DNA of 64,000 bases. It comes from Bacteroidales bacterium (lineage in GTDB: Bacteria; Bacteroidota; Bacteroidia; Bacteroidales; UBA932). The stretch's first letter is position 1, and each line of letters starts with the position of its first letter. This document shows, one piece after another, positions 8,485 to 17,350 of this stretch. The notes below the pieces were generated by a model. That model had not been told where the DNA came from. It made no database searches and worked only from the letters and a program-made list of their open reading frames with translations. The stretch covers positions 163,953-227,952 of the forward strand of contig JAFZDJ010000003.1 in the NCBI GenBank assembly GCA_017561265.1. The letters are read 5' to 3'. Both the position numbers and the translations under genes were made by a program.

Positions 8485-10286
8485 TTTATATCTGAATTTT
8501 TTCTCTTTCGATCCAATTCACTGAGAAGAATCTTCCTGAGTCTCATTGATTTTGGAGTCACTTCCACAAGCTCGTCTTCCTGAATATACTCCAGAGCCTC
8601 CTCAAGAGAGAACACGATCGGAGGCGGAAGCATCACCTTGTCATCACTTCCGGATGCTCGCATATTCGTAAGCTTCTTGGTCTTGCAGATATTGATGGTG
8701 AGGTCACGTTCACGGGTATGCTCTCCCACGACCTGACCTTCATAGATTTCGACTCCAGGTTCAATGAAGAAACGACCTCTGTCCTGAAGCTTATCCATCG
8801 AATAGGCAACAGAAAGGCCTGTCTCAAGCGAGACGAGAGATCCGTTCGTACGACGCTCTATATCACCCTTATACGGCTCATATCCCTTAAGACGATGCGC
8901 CACCACAGCCTCGCCCTGAGTGGCAGTGAGGAGATTGCTTCTGAGTCCCATAAGTCCGCGTGACGGAATATCGAATTCAAGGTGAGTCCTGTCTCCTCTG
9001 CCTTCCATCTGGATGAGAGCTCCCTTCCTGCGGGTAACCATCTCGATAGCCCTTCCGACAAACTCCTCAGGAACATCGATCGTCAGCATTTCAACAGGCT
9101 CGCAACGCTGACCTCCGATCACCTTGTCAAGGACCTTAGGCTGTCCGACCTGAAGTTCGAATCCCTCACGGCGCATAGTCTCGATAAGCACTGAAAGATG
9201 GAGGACACCTCGTCCATAGACAATGAACGAATCGGCATTCGGACCCGGCTTGACCCTAAGAGCGAGATTCTTCTCAAGCTCCTTCTCAAGACGATCCTTC
9301 AGATGTCTGGATGTCACAAACTTACCCTCTTTTCCGAAGAATGGGGAGTTGTTGATGCAGAAGAGCATGCTCATTGTAGGTTCGTCCACTTCGATAGGAG
9401 GAAGCGCCTCCGGATTCTCAAAGTCCGCAATGGTATCACCGATCTCGAATCCTTCAAGTCCGACAACTGCGCATATATCACCGCATCCGACCTCTTCGAC
9501 CTTGGCCTTGCCGAGTCCGTCAAAGACCATAAGTTCCTTGATCTTCTGCTTCTGCTGAATGTCATATCTCTTGCAGAGGGTGGTATTCATTCCAGCCTTC
9601 AGCGAACCGCGGGTCACTCTGCCCACGGCGATACGACCCACATATGGAGAATATTCAAGTGATGAAATCAGCATCTGAGGCGTACCCTCCGCCACTTCCG
9701 GAGCCGGAATGACTTCGAGGATAGTATCGAGAAGCGGAGTGATGTCGTTTGTCTGTTCCTTCCAGTCATATGACATCCATCCCTGCTTGGCACTTCCGTA
9801 TACAGTACGGAAATCCAGCTGATCCTCGGTCGCGCCAAGAGAGAACATAAGATCGAACACCTCTTCCTGAACCTCCTCAGGGCGGCAGTTCAGCTTATCC
9901 ACCTTGTTGATCACCAGAACTGGCTTCTTGCCCATCTCGATCGCCTTCTGGAGCACGAAACGTGTCTGAGGCATACATCCCTCGAACGCATCCACAAGGA
10001 GGATAACGCCATCCGCCATGTTGAGCACGCGCTCGACCTCACCTCCGAAGTCGCTATGGCCCGGGGTGTCAATCACATTGATCTTCACTCCCTTATACAC
10101 TACTGACACATTCTTTGCGAGAATGGTGATGCCTCTTTCTCTTTCGAGGTCATTGTTATCAAGGATAAGCTCTCCCAGCTTCTCCTGCTCACGCTGCTGA
10201 CGCGCCTGATAGATCATCCTGTCCACGAGAGTGGTCTTTCCATGGTCAACATGGGCAATGATCGCTATGTTTCTGATTTCCTGCAT
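8478..10286 (-). CDS. typA: Ribosome-associated GTPase TypA/BipA
   Basis: A 602-aa translational GTPase, which binds the 70S ribosome and helps large-subunit assembly under stress. The GTPase motifs are complete: AHVDHGKTT (G1, about 10-18), RGITI (G2), [12 protein letters not shown] (G3, about 73-84) and NKVDK (G4, about 127-131). EF-G-like domains II, III and V follow, then the TypA-specific C-terminal domain ending in a basic tail ([10 protein letters not shown]). Full length for the family. Divergent from guaA across a 177-nt region. Confidence 0.96.
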   Translation of the reverse strand: MQEIRNIAIIAHVDHGKTTLVDRMIYQARQQREQEKLGELILDNNDLERERGITILAKNVSVVYKGVKINVIDTPGHSDFGGEVERVLNMADGVILLVDAFEGCMPQTRFVLQKAIEMGKKPVLVINKVDKLNCRPEEVQEEVFDLMFSLGATEDQLDFRTVYGSAKQGWMSYDWKEQTNDITPLLDTILEVIPAPEVAEGTPQMLISSLEYSPYVGRIAVGRVTRGSLKAGMNTTLCKRYDIQQKQKIKELMVFDGLGKAKVEEVGCGDICAVVGLEGFEIGDTIADFENPEALPPIEVDEPTMSMLFCINNSPFFGKEGKFVTSRHLKDRLEKELEKNLALRVKPGPNADSFIVYGRGVLHLSVLIETMRREGFELQVGQPKVLDKVIGGQRCEPVEMLTIDVPEEFVGRAIEMVTRRKGALIQMEGRGDRTHLEFDIPSRGLMGLRSNLLTATQGEAVVAHRLKGYEPYKGDIERRTNGSLVSLETGLSVAYSMDKLQDRGRFFIEPGVEIYEGQVVGEHTRERDLTINICKTKKLTNMRASGSDDKVMLPPPIVFSLEEALEYIQEDELVEVTPKSMRLRKILLSELDRKRKNSDINC

Positions 10287-10316
10287 AGTCTACCAATAAT
10301 TAATCATGTACGGCAT

Positions 10317-10371
10317 GTGTCGGCATCGCATGCTGACACGAATATTTTCGACCGGTTTTCCCGTTCGAAAA
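10317..10371 (-). other. Two hairpins in the typA leader region
   Basis: Two inverted repeats in the typA-guaA intergenic region. One has 10-nt arms GTGTCGGCAT and ATGCTGACAC (10317-10326 and 10330-10339, one mismatch). The other has 11-nt arms around TTTTCGA and TCGAAAA (10345-10371, one mismatch). If the TAATTTTG box at 10379-10386 is the typA promoter, both lie in its 5' untranslated RNA. Confidence 0.4.
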
Positions 10372-10378
10372 AGATTTG

Positions 10379-10386
10379 CAAAATTA
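10379..10386 (-). promoter_or_regulatory. Possible typA -7 box
   Basis: TAATTTTG on the minus strand matches TAnnTTTG. No clear -33 element is seen at the usual distance. It would give a leader of about 85 nt. Confidence 0.35.
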
Positions 10387-10419
10387 GATAATTTTATAAA
10401 ATATTTGAAACACTTTTTC

Positions 10420-10427
10420 TATTTTTG
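10420..10427 (+). promoter_or_regulatory. guaA -7 promoter box
   Basis: TATTTTTG matches TAnnTTTG, 36 nt upstream of the guaA ATG. No good -33 element is seen at 17-23 nt. Confidence 0.5.
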
Positions 10428-10463
10428 CACCTCGGTTAGAAAAACAATTAAAATTTAGACTAT

Positions 10464-11771
10464 ATGAAACAGGACATGATCGTAATTCTTGACCTCGGAA
10501 GCCACGAAAACACAGTGGTTGCCAGGGCAATCCGTGCATTGGGTGTATACAGCGAGATTCACCCGCACGACATCACAGCTGAAGAGCTCAAGGCGCTTCC
10601 TAATGTAAAGGGTATCATCATCAATGGTGGTCCTAACAATGTTATCGACGGAGTTGCGATCGATGTTCTCCCTGAAATTTATGAGGCTGGATTCCCGGTA
10701 ATGGCAGCAGGTCACGACAAGGCGCTTTGTGAATTGAAGCTTGCACAGTTCGGAAATGATGAGGAATTCATCAAGAATGCAGTAAAGGACTTCGTGTTCG
10801 ACACATGCAAGGCTGAGGCCAACTGGAACATGAAGAACTTCGTGGCAGACCAGGTTGAGCTCATCCGTCAACAGGTAGGTGACAAGAAGGTTCTCCTCGC
10901 CCTCTCAGGCGGAGTTGACAGCTCTGTTCTTGCAGCCCTCCTTCTCAAGGCAATCGGCGACAAGCTTTACTGCGTTCACGTAAACCACGGACTTATGCGT
11001 AAAGGCGAGTCAGAGAATGTTGTGGAGGTATTCCGCAACCAGCTCTGCGCAAACCTTATATATGTAGATGCAACAGACCGTTTCCTCGGACTTCTTGAGG
11101 GTGTTGCTGATCCTGAGCAGAAGAGAAAGATCATCGGCGGAGAGTTCATCCGCGTATTCGAGGAAGAGGCACGCAAGCTTGACGGCATCGATTTCCTCGG
11201 TCAGGGAACAATCTATCCTGACATAGCAGAGAGCGGTACAAAGACTGCCAAGGTCGTGAAGTCACACCACAATGTAGGCGGCCTTCCTGAGGATCTCCAG
11301 TTCGAACTCGTAGAGCCTCTCAAGCAGCTCTTCAAGGACGAGGTCCGCGCTTGCGGAGTCGAGCTCGGTCTCCCATACGAGATGGTTTACCGTCAGCCGT
11401 TCCCAGGCCCAGGTCTCGGAGTACGCTGCCTTGGAGCCATCACACGTGACCGTCTCCATTCTCTCCGCGAGGCTGATGCAATCCTCCGCGAGGAGTTCGC
11501 CATTGCAGGTCTCGACAAGAAGGTATGGCAGTACTTCACAGTGGTTCCTGATTTCAAGTCAGTGGGAGTCCGCAACAACGCACGCTCATATGACTGGCCT
11601 GTAATCATCCGCGCCGTCAACACAATTGACGCGATGACAGCAAGCATCGAGCAGATCGACTGGCCTGTCCTCATGAAGATCACAGACCGCATCCTTGCAG
11701 AGGTTCCTAACGTCAACCGCGTATGCTACGACCTCTCTCCTAAGCCATCTGCAACCATCGAGTGGGAATAA
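10464..11771 (+). CDS. guaA: GMP synthase with degenerate glutaminase domain
   Basis: A 435-aa GMP synthase, converting XMP to GMP with ATP and ammonia. The synthetase half is intact: P-loop SGGVDSS (about 148-154), QGTIYPD, KSHHNVGGLP, the dimerisation domain (PFPGPGLGVRCLG) and the end KPSATIEWE. The N-terminal glutamine amidotransferase part is only about 125 residues rather than about 190. The strand IIINGGPNNV is kept, but the nucleophile elbow (normally G-x-C-x-G) reads AAGHD at about 81-85, with no cysteine, and the later His-Glu pair region is missing. It therefore probably uses free ammonia or a separate glutaminase. Single gene with its own promoter and terminator. Confidence 0.93.
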   Translation: MKQDMIVILDLGSHENTVVARAIRALGVYSEIHPHDITAEELKALPNVKGIIINGGPNNVIDGVAIDVLPEIYEAGFPVMAAGHDKALCELKLAQFGNDEEFIKNAVKDFVFDTCKAEANWNMKNFVADQVELIRQQVGDKKVLLALSGGVDSSVLAALLLKAIGDKLYCVHVNHGLMRKGESENVVEVFRNQLCANLIYVDATDRFLGLLEGVADPEQKRKIIGGEFIRVFEEEARKLDGIDFLGQGTIYPDIAESGTKTAKVVKSHHNVGGLPEDLQFELVEPLKQLFKDEVRACGVELGLPYEMVYRQPFPGPGLGVRCLGAITRDRLHSLREADAILREEFAIAGLDKKVWQYFTVVPDFKSVGVRNNARSYDWPVIIRAVNTIDAMTASIEQIDWPVLMKITDRILAEVPNVNRVCYDLSPKPSATIEWE

Positions 11772-11790
11772 TCACAACCACATAGATACA

Positions 11791-11824
11791 AAAAATCCGG
11801 CCTCAATCGAGGTCGGATTTTTCT
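11791..11824 (+). terminator. Intrinsic terminator after guaA
   Basis: Hairpin with arms ATCCGGCCTC and GAGGTCGGAT (loop AATC), preceded by an A-run and followed by TTTTT. It can act in both directions, ending guaA and the converging M23/LysM gene, which stops at 11825. Confidence 0.85.
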
Positions 11825-12841
11825 TTACCTTACGCGGATCTTCCTGCCGATCTTCAGAGTAGTGGTCTTTGATATGCCGTTCAAGCGGCAAAGCTCGCTT
11901 ACAGTCGTGCCGTTATTAATGGCTATCCTGCCAAGAGTATCGCCGGATTTGATTGTGTACCAGCGCATTGCCTCCCTCTCAGCATCCTCCTTCTTATCAT
12001 CTTCCTCATTCTTCATCTCATCCTCGAAGTCCTGTTCATAGTTGCTGTAGATATTGAAATATTTCTTCTTCAGCACGAAGAGACGATGACGCAGCAACCC
12101 GTTCTCGAAATCGATGAGCCACTGAGGATCGAATGCAAAGCCGTTATAGCGTGTCTCAAAATGGAGATGAGGACCGGTAGAACGACCCGTAGAACCTCCG
12201 AGACCGATTACATCACCAGCATTCACCCAGTCGCCGACTTCGACATTTCTTTTTGACAGATGAGCATAGAAGGTCTCAATGCCGTTATCATGACGTATAA
12301 CAATAAGATTTCCGAATGCACCGAAATATTTCGACATTCGAACCTTGCCTGTAAACGTAGCGTATATCGGATCGCCTGTCTTCAATGGGATATCAACTCC
12401 CTGATGACGACGGCCGCGGCGCACACCGAACTTGCCTCTTGGATGGATCGTTCCCTGGAACGGGCAGTGGTACTGATCCAGACTATCCACAAGCCATATG
12501 GACCACTGTTCCGGAAGATCCTTCTGCTCTATACCATATGGGTTTGACTGAGTCTCATTCCAATATTCATCAAAGACTCCGGTTACCTGCTGGAAGCCGG
12601 GAGTCTTGTAATAACGCCAGGTATTGTCGGCATGAAGCACCACCTTTATATGTTCATTGGCGGTATCAAGAGTGTCTATCGGATCTGACGGAGACTTGGT
12701 CAGCGACTTTACAGGCTCCAGAGCCGGACGAGGGACCACGAGCTGGGTCCTTATGGTATCGAGCCTTATCGGATTCACAGCATAAGACACAGACATAGCA
12801 CCGGCAATCAGAGCCAGTGCTACACAAACAGTTTTCTTCAT
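11825..12841 (-). CDS. M23 peptidase with C-terminal LysM domain
   Basis: A 338-aa secreted peptidoglycan endopeptidase. The chosen ATG gives a clean signal peptide (MKKTVCVALALIAGAMSVSYA); the upstream extension to 12937 would bury it behind 32 basic residues and overlap the previous gene. The M23 core has the zinc motifs HQGVDIP and STGPHLHFETR. A C-terminal LysM domain (WYTIKSGDTLGRIAINNGTTV to GRKIRVR) binds peptidoglycan glycans. It is last in the ruvX-def-mutase operon, 13 nt after the mutase stop. The cut bond is not determined by sequence. Confidence 0.9.
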   Translation of the reverse strand: MKKTVCVALALIAGAMSVSYAVNPIRLDTIRTQLVVPRPALEPVKSLTKSPSDPIDTLDTANEHIKVVLHADNTWRYYKTPGFQQVTGVFDEYWNETQSNPYGIEQKDLPEQWSIWLVDSLDQYHCPFQGTIHPRGKFGVRRGRRHQGVDIPLKTGDPIYATFTGKVRMSKYFGAFGNLIVIRHDNGIETFYAHLSKRNVEVGDWVNAGDVIGLGGSTGRSTGPHLHFETRYNGFAFDPQWLIDFENGLLRHRLFVLKKKYFNIYSNYEQDFEDEMKNEEDDKKEDAEREAMRWYTIKSGDTLGRIAINNGTTVSELCRLNGISKTTTLKIGRKIRVR

Positions 12842-12854
12842 TGACAAGACCATC

Positions 12855-14210
12855 CTACTCCGCTCCGAACTGCTCTTTAAGAATTTCACGTACTTTCGAC
12901 ACTTTCTCATCAAGAAGTTCTTTCGAAGTAGCCTCACAAAGAAATCTGAGATAAGGTTCTGTATTTGAAGGCCTTATATTGAACCACCACTGAGGAAACT
13001 CCACACGATATCCGTCAAAATCCATATAGGCTGTAGCCTTCTCCGTGCTCATGAAATAGTCACGGACTGCATCCATAGCGCCTTTCTTGTCCTCGACACG
13101 GAAATTTATTTCACCGGAATTCTGGTATTTCTCGATACGTGCGATGAGCTGGCTCAACGATATACCCTGAGCCTTCATCCTTGCAACCACATTCAGAACA
13201 AGTATAGCTGCAAGCATTCCGCTGTCCGAATAGAAGAAGTCACGGAAATAGTAATGACCTGCAAGCTCACCACCGAACACGCCATCGATCTCACGGAGCT
13301 TCAATGCGGCATATGCACGTCCGACCCTCCATGTGTTCATGATTCCTCCCATAGGTGCGAGGTATTCTCCCACAGCCTTGGAGCTTCGGATATCCTGATG
13401 GATATATCCCTTCTCTCCCCTTTCTTCGAGGAAGTAATGGCCAAGTACGGCTATCATCAGATCCGGGGAAATGAACCTGCTGTTCTCATCCACGAACATG
13501 ACACGGTCCGCATCTCCGTCAAAAATCACTCCGATGTCAGAGCCGGTCTCAGCCACAAGCTTCTTCAGATCCTCGACATTCTTCTGCACGAGAGGATTAG
13601 GTTCATGATTAGGGAACCTGCCGTCCATATCCTCATATATATACGAAGGCTGAGCCCCGAAAATGTCACGTACCAGAAGCGAAGCCATACCGTTGGAAAC
13701 ATCCATGGCTATCTTCAGTCCCGACCAGTCACCCTTGTATCTGAGAAGAAAATCAATATAATCCTTGCGGATATCCATCTGATGAACCGCACCCTTCTTT
13801 GCTGCAGGAACACACTCACGTCCGCTCTCGACCCACTCCTTTATCTGACCCAGTCCTGTGTCCAGACCTACCGGAAGTGCGTTTTCGCGCGAAACCTTCA
13901 TGCCGTTATACTCGGCAGGATTGTGCGAAGCCGTAATCTGCACGGATGCCTTGAATCCATAGTTCGCAGTTCCGAAATACACCATCGGTGTAGTGCACAG
14001 ACCAGCATCATATACATCTGCACCTGCATCTGTCAGACCCTTGAGAAGGTACTCATGAATCTCATCCGAAGAAACTCTGGCATCTCTTCCGACAAGCACC
14101 TTGTCTGCCGAAAGAAGCTCAGGAAGGAAGAAACCCACCTTATAGGCTGTTTCCTTATCGAAATCCACATTGTAGATTCCCCTTATGTCATATGCATGAA
14201 ATGCTCCCAT
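12855..14210 (-). CDS. Phosphomannomutase/phosphoglucomutase
   Basis: A 451-aa alpha-D-phosphohexomutase, interconverting hexose 6- and 1-phosphates and feeding sugar nucleotides for envelope polysaccharides. The phosphoserine loop TASHNPAEYNG (Ser about 95), metal loop DGDADR (about 240) and sugar-binding GELAGHYYF are present, and RPSNTEPYLR in the last domain binds phosphate. A GTG 6 nt upstream (14216) overlaps the def stop and could also start translation; the ATG at 14210 is chosen because conserved sequence begins right after it. Glucose or mannose preference cannot be told. Confidence 0.9.
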   Translation of the reverse strand: MGAFHAYDIRGIYNVDFDKETAYKVGFFLPELLSADKVLVGRDARVSSDEIHEYLLKGLTDAGADVYDAGLCTTPMVYFGTANYGFKASVQITASHNPAEYNGMKVSRENALPVGLDTGLGQIKEWVESGRECVPAAKKGAVHQMDIRKDYIDFLLRYKGDWSGLKIAMDVSNGMASLLVRDIFGAQPSYIYEDMDGRFPNHEPNPLVQKNVEDLKKLVAETGSDIGVIFDGDADRVMFVDENSRFISPDLMIAVLGHYFLEERGEKGYIHQDIRSSKAVGEYLAPMGGIMNTWRVGRAYAALKLREIDGVFGGELAGHYYFRDFFYSDSGMLAAILVLNVVARMKAQGISLSQLIARIEKYQNSGEINFRVEDKKGAMDAVRDYFMSTEKATAYMDFDGYRVEFPQWWFNIRPSNTEPYLRFLCEATSKELLDEKVSKVREILKEQFGAE

Positions 14211-14215
14211 GATCA

Positions 14216-14767
14216 CTATCTTTTTGATTTATAACGCGTCTGGACCGCACCCTTCGAAATGGCCTGAAGTTTACGTGCTATCATCTTGCGTCGTATAGGT
14301 GAAACATTGTCTACGAAGAGATTGCCTTCAAGGTGCGAAAGCTCATGCTGGACCATACGGCAGCCGAACCTGTCGAACTCCTCAACAACCTTTTCAAGAT
14401 TCTCATTGTAATACTCCACCTTGATCTTTGACGGGCGTGTAACCTCTGCATATACGCCAGGGACGCTGAGACAGCCTTCAGAGAAATCGCATGTCTCATC
14501 GCTTTCTTCAAGAACAACAGGGTTTATCATGACCCTGCGGAAATCCTTGAGATAGTCGTAGGTATCTGTGAGGTCGCTTCCGTCAACGATGACCACTCTC
14601 TTGTTGACTCCCACCTGAGGAGCTGCAAGGCCACAGCCGTCTGCGACCTTCAATGTGTCCTTCATATCTGCGATGAGCTTTTCCAGTCCCTCGCGATCCT
14701 GAAGATCTACGTCAACATTCTCGTTGCGCAGCTTTTCCGATCCATATAAATAAATTGGCAATATCAT
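14216..14767 (-). CDS. def: Peptide deformylase
   Basis: A 183-aa metalloenzyme that removes the N-formyl group from new proteins at the ribosome exit. All three family motifs are present: GCGLAAPQVG (motif 1), EGCLSVPG with the metal-binding cysteine (motif 2) and QHELSHLEG, the HExxH motif (motif 3). The fourth residue of HExxH is serine where aspartate is commonest, which is tolerated. It starts 3 nt after the ruvX stop and ends against the phosphohexomutase start. Confidence 0.96.
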   Translation of the reverse strand: MILPIYLYGSEKLRNENVDVDLQDREGLEKLIADMKDTLKVADGCGLAAPQVGVNKRVVIVDGSDLTDTYDYLKDFRRVMINPVVLEESDETCDFSEGCLSVPGVYAEVTRPSKIKVEYYNENLEKVVEEFDRFGCRMVQHELSHLEGNLFVDNVSPIRRKMIARKLQAISKGAVQTRYKSKR

Positions 14768-14770
14768 ATC

Positions 14771-15262
14771 TTATCTCCTTTTCTTTCTTGTCACCTTTGA
14801 GGACATTGAATCCGGCACCATCATCGGGTCAAAAGCCATACCTTTCGGCCCTGAAGACTTGTCCATATAGCTCTGCAGGATGATCGCTGCACTGATCTTG
14901 TCGACAGACTCCTTGTCACGCCTGCCCTTGGCCTTCATTCCGCCGTCAATCATCGCACGATGAGCGAGAACGGATGTGAAGCGTTCATCTTCAAGACTGA
15001 CAGGAACTTCCGGAAAAGCCTTTGCAAGCTGCTTGAGGAACACATCGACATCCTTTGCCGCCTCTGAAGGAGCACCATCCATATTGACCGGATATCCCAC
15101 CACAAAGCGAACTACATTCTCATTTTCCGCATATTTTTTGAGATATTCTATTATCTTTGCAGATTGTACCGTCTCCAGAGCAGATGCAAAGATTCCGAGC
15201 GGGTCGCTTACAGCTACACCCACACGTTTCCTTCCGTAATCTATGCCTATGATTCTGTCCAT
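14771..15262 (-). CDS. ruvX: Holliday junction resolvase-like protein RuvX/YqgF
   Basis: A 163-aa RNase H-fold protein of the YqgF family, implicated in 16S pre-rRNA 5' end processing and possibly Holliday junction cutting. The N-terminal DYGRKRVGVAVSDP holds the first catalytic Asp (position 8), with further acidic residues in LEDERFTS and ESVDKISAAIIL. A C-terminal extension of about 25 residues ending KVTRKKRR is basic and longer than in most homologues. First gene of a four-gene operon; the predicted promoter leaves almost no 5' leader. Confidence 0.9.
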   Translation of the reverse strand: MDRIIGIDYGRKRVGVAVSDPLGIFASALETVQSAKIIEYLKKYAENENVVRFVVGYPVNMDGAPSEAAKDVDVFLKQLAKAFPEVPVSLEDERFTSVLAHRAMIDGGMKAKGRRDKESVDKISAAIILQSYMDKSSGPKGMAFDPMMVPDSMSSKVTRKKRR

Positions 15263-15269
15263 TTGGGGA

Positions 15270-15300
15270 CAAAGTTAAGAAAAAAGCGTATATGAGCAAA
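15270..15300 (-). promoter_or_regulatory. Promoter of the ruvX operon
   Basis: On the minus strand TTTG (15300-15297), 19 nt, then TAACTTTG (15277-15270). The -33 element overlaps the first codons of the divergent M23 gene (start 15292). The RNA would begin about 15262-15266, at or next to the ruvX ATG. Confidence 0.65.
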
Positions 15301-16143
15301 GTCAACAAAGACAATAAGTCAGGCAAGTTCCGACTTGCGGTAATAGACGACAGGTCGCACAAGCATCTGTTCAACGTCCATTTCACAAAGACAAGCTTCT
15401 TTGTGGCAATTGTCAGCATACTTGTCGTGCTGACTGCCATCGTGTACTCCATCATAGCCTTCACCCCTGTCAGGACATTCATTCCAGGCTACCCTGATGC
15501 CCATTCGAAGAGAGCCGCCATCCAGAACGCGATGAGGATCGATTCACTGGAAAACGTGATATTCAGATGGGAACTCTATTCAGAAAACCTCAGAAGAGTG
15601 GTGGAAGGGGAAGAACCGTTGAAAATAGACAGCATCATCAATGCAGGAAACAGGCAGCAGCCTTCAAAGGACGAGATGGCGGAGCTCACGCTTAAGGACT
15701 CTCTTCTCAGACAACATGTAAGAGAGGAAGAGCAGTTCGGCATATCAGACAGGGACAAAAGGAATCTCCCTATCGAAGGACTCCATTTCTTCACCCCTCT
15801 GAAGGGAGTAGTTTCACAAGGATACGATCCGGCAATCCATCCATACATCGACATCACCGCCCCGGCAGGCTCTGTCGTCAAAGCGACATTGGACGGAACC
15901 GTGATTTCCGACGGATGGAGCGAAGACACCGGATATACCATCCAGATCCAGCATGACGGAGACATAATCTCGATATACAGACATAACGAGAAACTTCTGA
16001 AAAAGACCGGAGACAAGGTGACCGCAGGCTCGCCTATCGCTCTCGTAGGAAATACAGGAAAACTTACGACCGGAGAGCATCTGCATTTCGAACTCTGGCA
16101 CAAGGGAGAGACAGTAGACCCGGCAAAATACATGACTTTCTAA
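15292..16143 (+). CDS. Membrane-anchored M23 peptidase
   Basis: A 283-aa bitopic protein: short basic cytoplasmic N-terminus, one membrane segment (about residues 34-56), a helical stretch (about 75-150) and a C-terminal M23/LytM domain. The zinc motifs are complete: HPYID (H-x3-D) and HLHFELWHKG. This architecture resembles wall hydrolases or activators placed around the cell by their membrane anchor. It heads an operon with dxr, rseP and a DUF4837 lipoprotein gene, 13 nt before dxr. Divergent from ruvX with only 29 nt between starts. Confidence 0.88.
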   Translation: MSKVNKDNKSGKFRLAVIDDRSHKHLFNVHFTKTSFFVAIVSILVVLTAIVYSIIAFTPVRTFIPGYPDAHSKRAAIQNAMRIDSLENVIFRWELYSENLRRVVEGEEPLKIDSIINAGNRQQPSKDEMAELTLKDSLLRQHVREEEQFGISDRDKRNLPIEGLHFFTPLKGVVSQGYDPAIHPYIDITAPAGSVVKATLDGTVISDGWSEDTGYTIQIQHDGDIISIYRHNEKLLKKTGDKVTAGSPIALVGNTGKLTTGEHLHFELWHKGETVDPAKYMTF

Positions 16144-16156
16144 AGGAAACCGCACC

Positions 16157-17335
16157 ATGGAGAAAAGGCATATAGCCATATTGGGATCGACAGGTTCGAT
16201 CGGAAGACAGGCATTGGACGTAATCAGACAGCACAGGGATCTGTTCGAAGTCGAGCTTCTTACAGCCAACAATAGTTCCGAACTGCTCATTCAACAGGCT
16301 TTGGAGTTCGACGTAAACACTGTCGTCATCTGCAACGAAGAAAAATACACCGAAGTTGCGGATGCACTTCAGCCCCATTATATAAAGGTATTCTCAGGAA
16401 TGCAGTCTGTCTGCGACCTTGTAACCGGTGACAACATCGACATCGTGCTCACATCCATGGTAGGATTCAGCGGACTTTCATCAACTGTGGCGGCAGTAAA
16501 GGCCGGAAAGACCATAGCCCTGGCCAACAAGGAAACTCTGGTAGCGGCAGGAAAGATAGTGATGGGCCTTGCAGAAAAGCACAATGCAAGGATACTGCCT
16601 GTGGATTCCGAACACTCTGCCATATTCCAATGTCTGATGGGATCGGCCGGAGCCCCGATAGAAAAGATTCACCTCACAGCCTCCGGCGGGCCATTCCGCA
16701 CATGGAAGCGCGAAGACATTGCAAAGGCAACACGCGCACAGGCCTTGAACCATCCTAACTGGAGCATGGGAAGCAAGATCACAATAGACTCGGCTACCAT
16801 GATGAACAAGGGTCTCGAAATAATAGAGGCACGCTGGCTTTTCGGCACACCTGGCGAAAAGATACAGGTAGTCATTCACCCCGAATCCATAATTCATTCA
16901 ATGATCGAGTATGCAGACGGATCCGTCATCGCCCAGATGGGACATCCTGACATGCGTGAGGCCATACAGTTCGCGTTCAGCTACCCGTTCAGACTCTCAC
17001 TTGACAACAGAAAGCTCAATTTTGCCGAATTGGGAAACCTTTCATTCTTCGCTCCTGACAAGGAAAAATTCCCGGCTCTTTCCTTGACATATGAAGCATT
17101 GGAAAAGGGAGGAAACATGCCATGCATCATGAATGCAGCAAACGAGGCAGCAGTAGCCGCCTTCCTCAGGGAAGAGATCGGATTTTACGACATTACAGAC
17201 ATCGTAGGAGAATGCATGGCTGGTGCGGATTTTGCAGCAGACCCGTCATTGGACGAGATTTTCGAAACTAACGAACTTACACTTGCCAGAGCCGCCGAAC
17301 TCATCAGAAAGACAGCCGGCAGGCGTTCCCTTTAA
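16157..17335 (+). CDS. dxr: 1-deoxy-D-xylulose 5-phosphate reductoisomerase
   Basis: A 392-aa enzyme of the MEP isoprenoid pathway, making 2-C-methyl-D-erythritol 4-phosphate with NADPH. The Rossmann motif LGSTGSIGRQAL (about 9-20) binds NADPH; ALANKETLVAAG, PVDSEHSAIFQ (metal-binding Asp and Glu) and LTASGGPFR follow, then IDSATMMNKGLE with substrate-binding residues. Full length. It lies between an M23 gene and rseP; dxr next to rseP is a common arrangement. Isoprenoids feed undecaprenyl phosphate for the wall. Confidence 0.97.
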   Translation: MEKRHIAILGSTGSIGRQALDVIRQHRDLFEVELLTANNSSELLIQQALEFDVNTVVICNEEKYTEVADALQPHYIKVFSGMQSVCDLVTGDNIDIVLTSMVGFSGLSSTVAAVKAGKTIALANKETLVAAGKIVMGLAEKHNARILPVDSEHSAIFQCLMGSAGAPIEKIHLTASGGPFRTWKREDIAKATRAQALNHPNWSMGSKITIDSATMMNKGLEIIEARWLFGTPGEKIQVVIHPESIIHSMIEYADGSVIAQMGHPDMREAIQFAFSYPFRLSLDNRKLNFAELGNLSFFAPDKEKFPALSLTYEALEKGGNMPCIMNAANEAAVAAFLREEIGFYDITDIVGECMAGADFAADPSLDEIFETNELTLARAAELIRKTAGRRSL

Positions 17336-17350
17336 CATATCACCTGACTA

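Noticed and set aside
13254..14234. Open frame of 326 codons opposite the phosphohexomutase gene
   Set aside because: The other strand carries complete mutase motifs; the antisense translation is His/Leu/Ser-rich without a fold signature.
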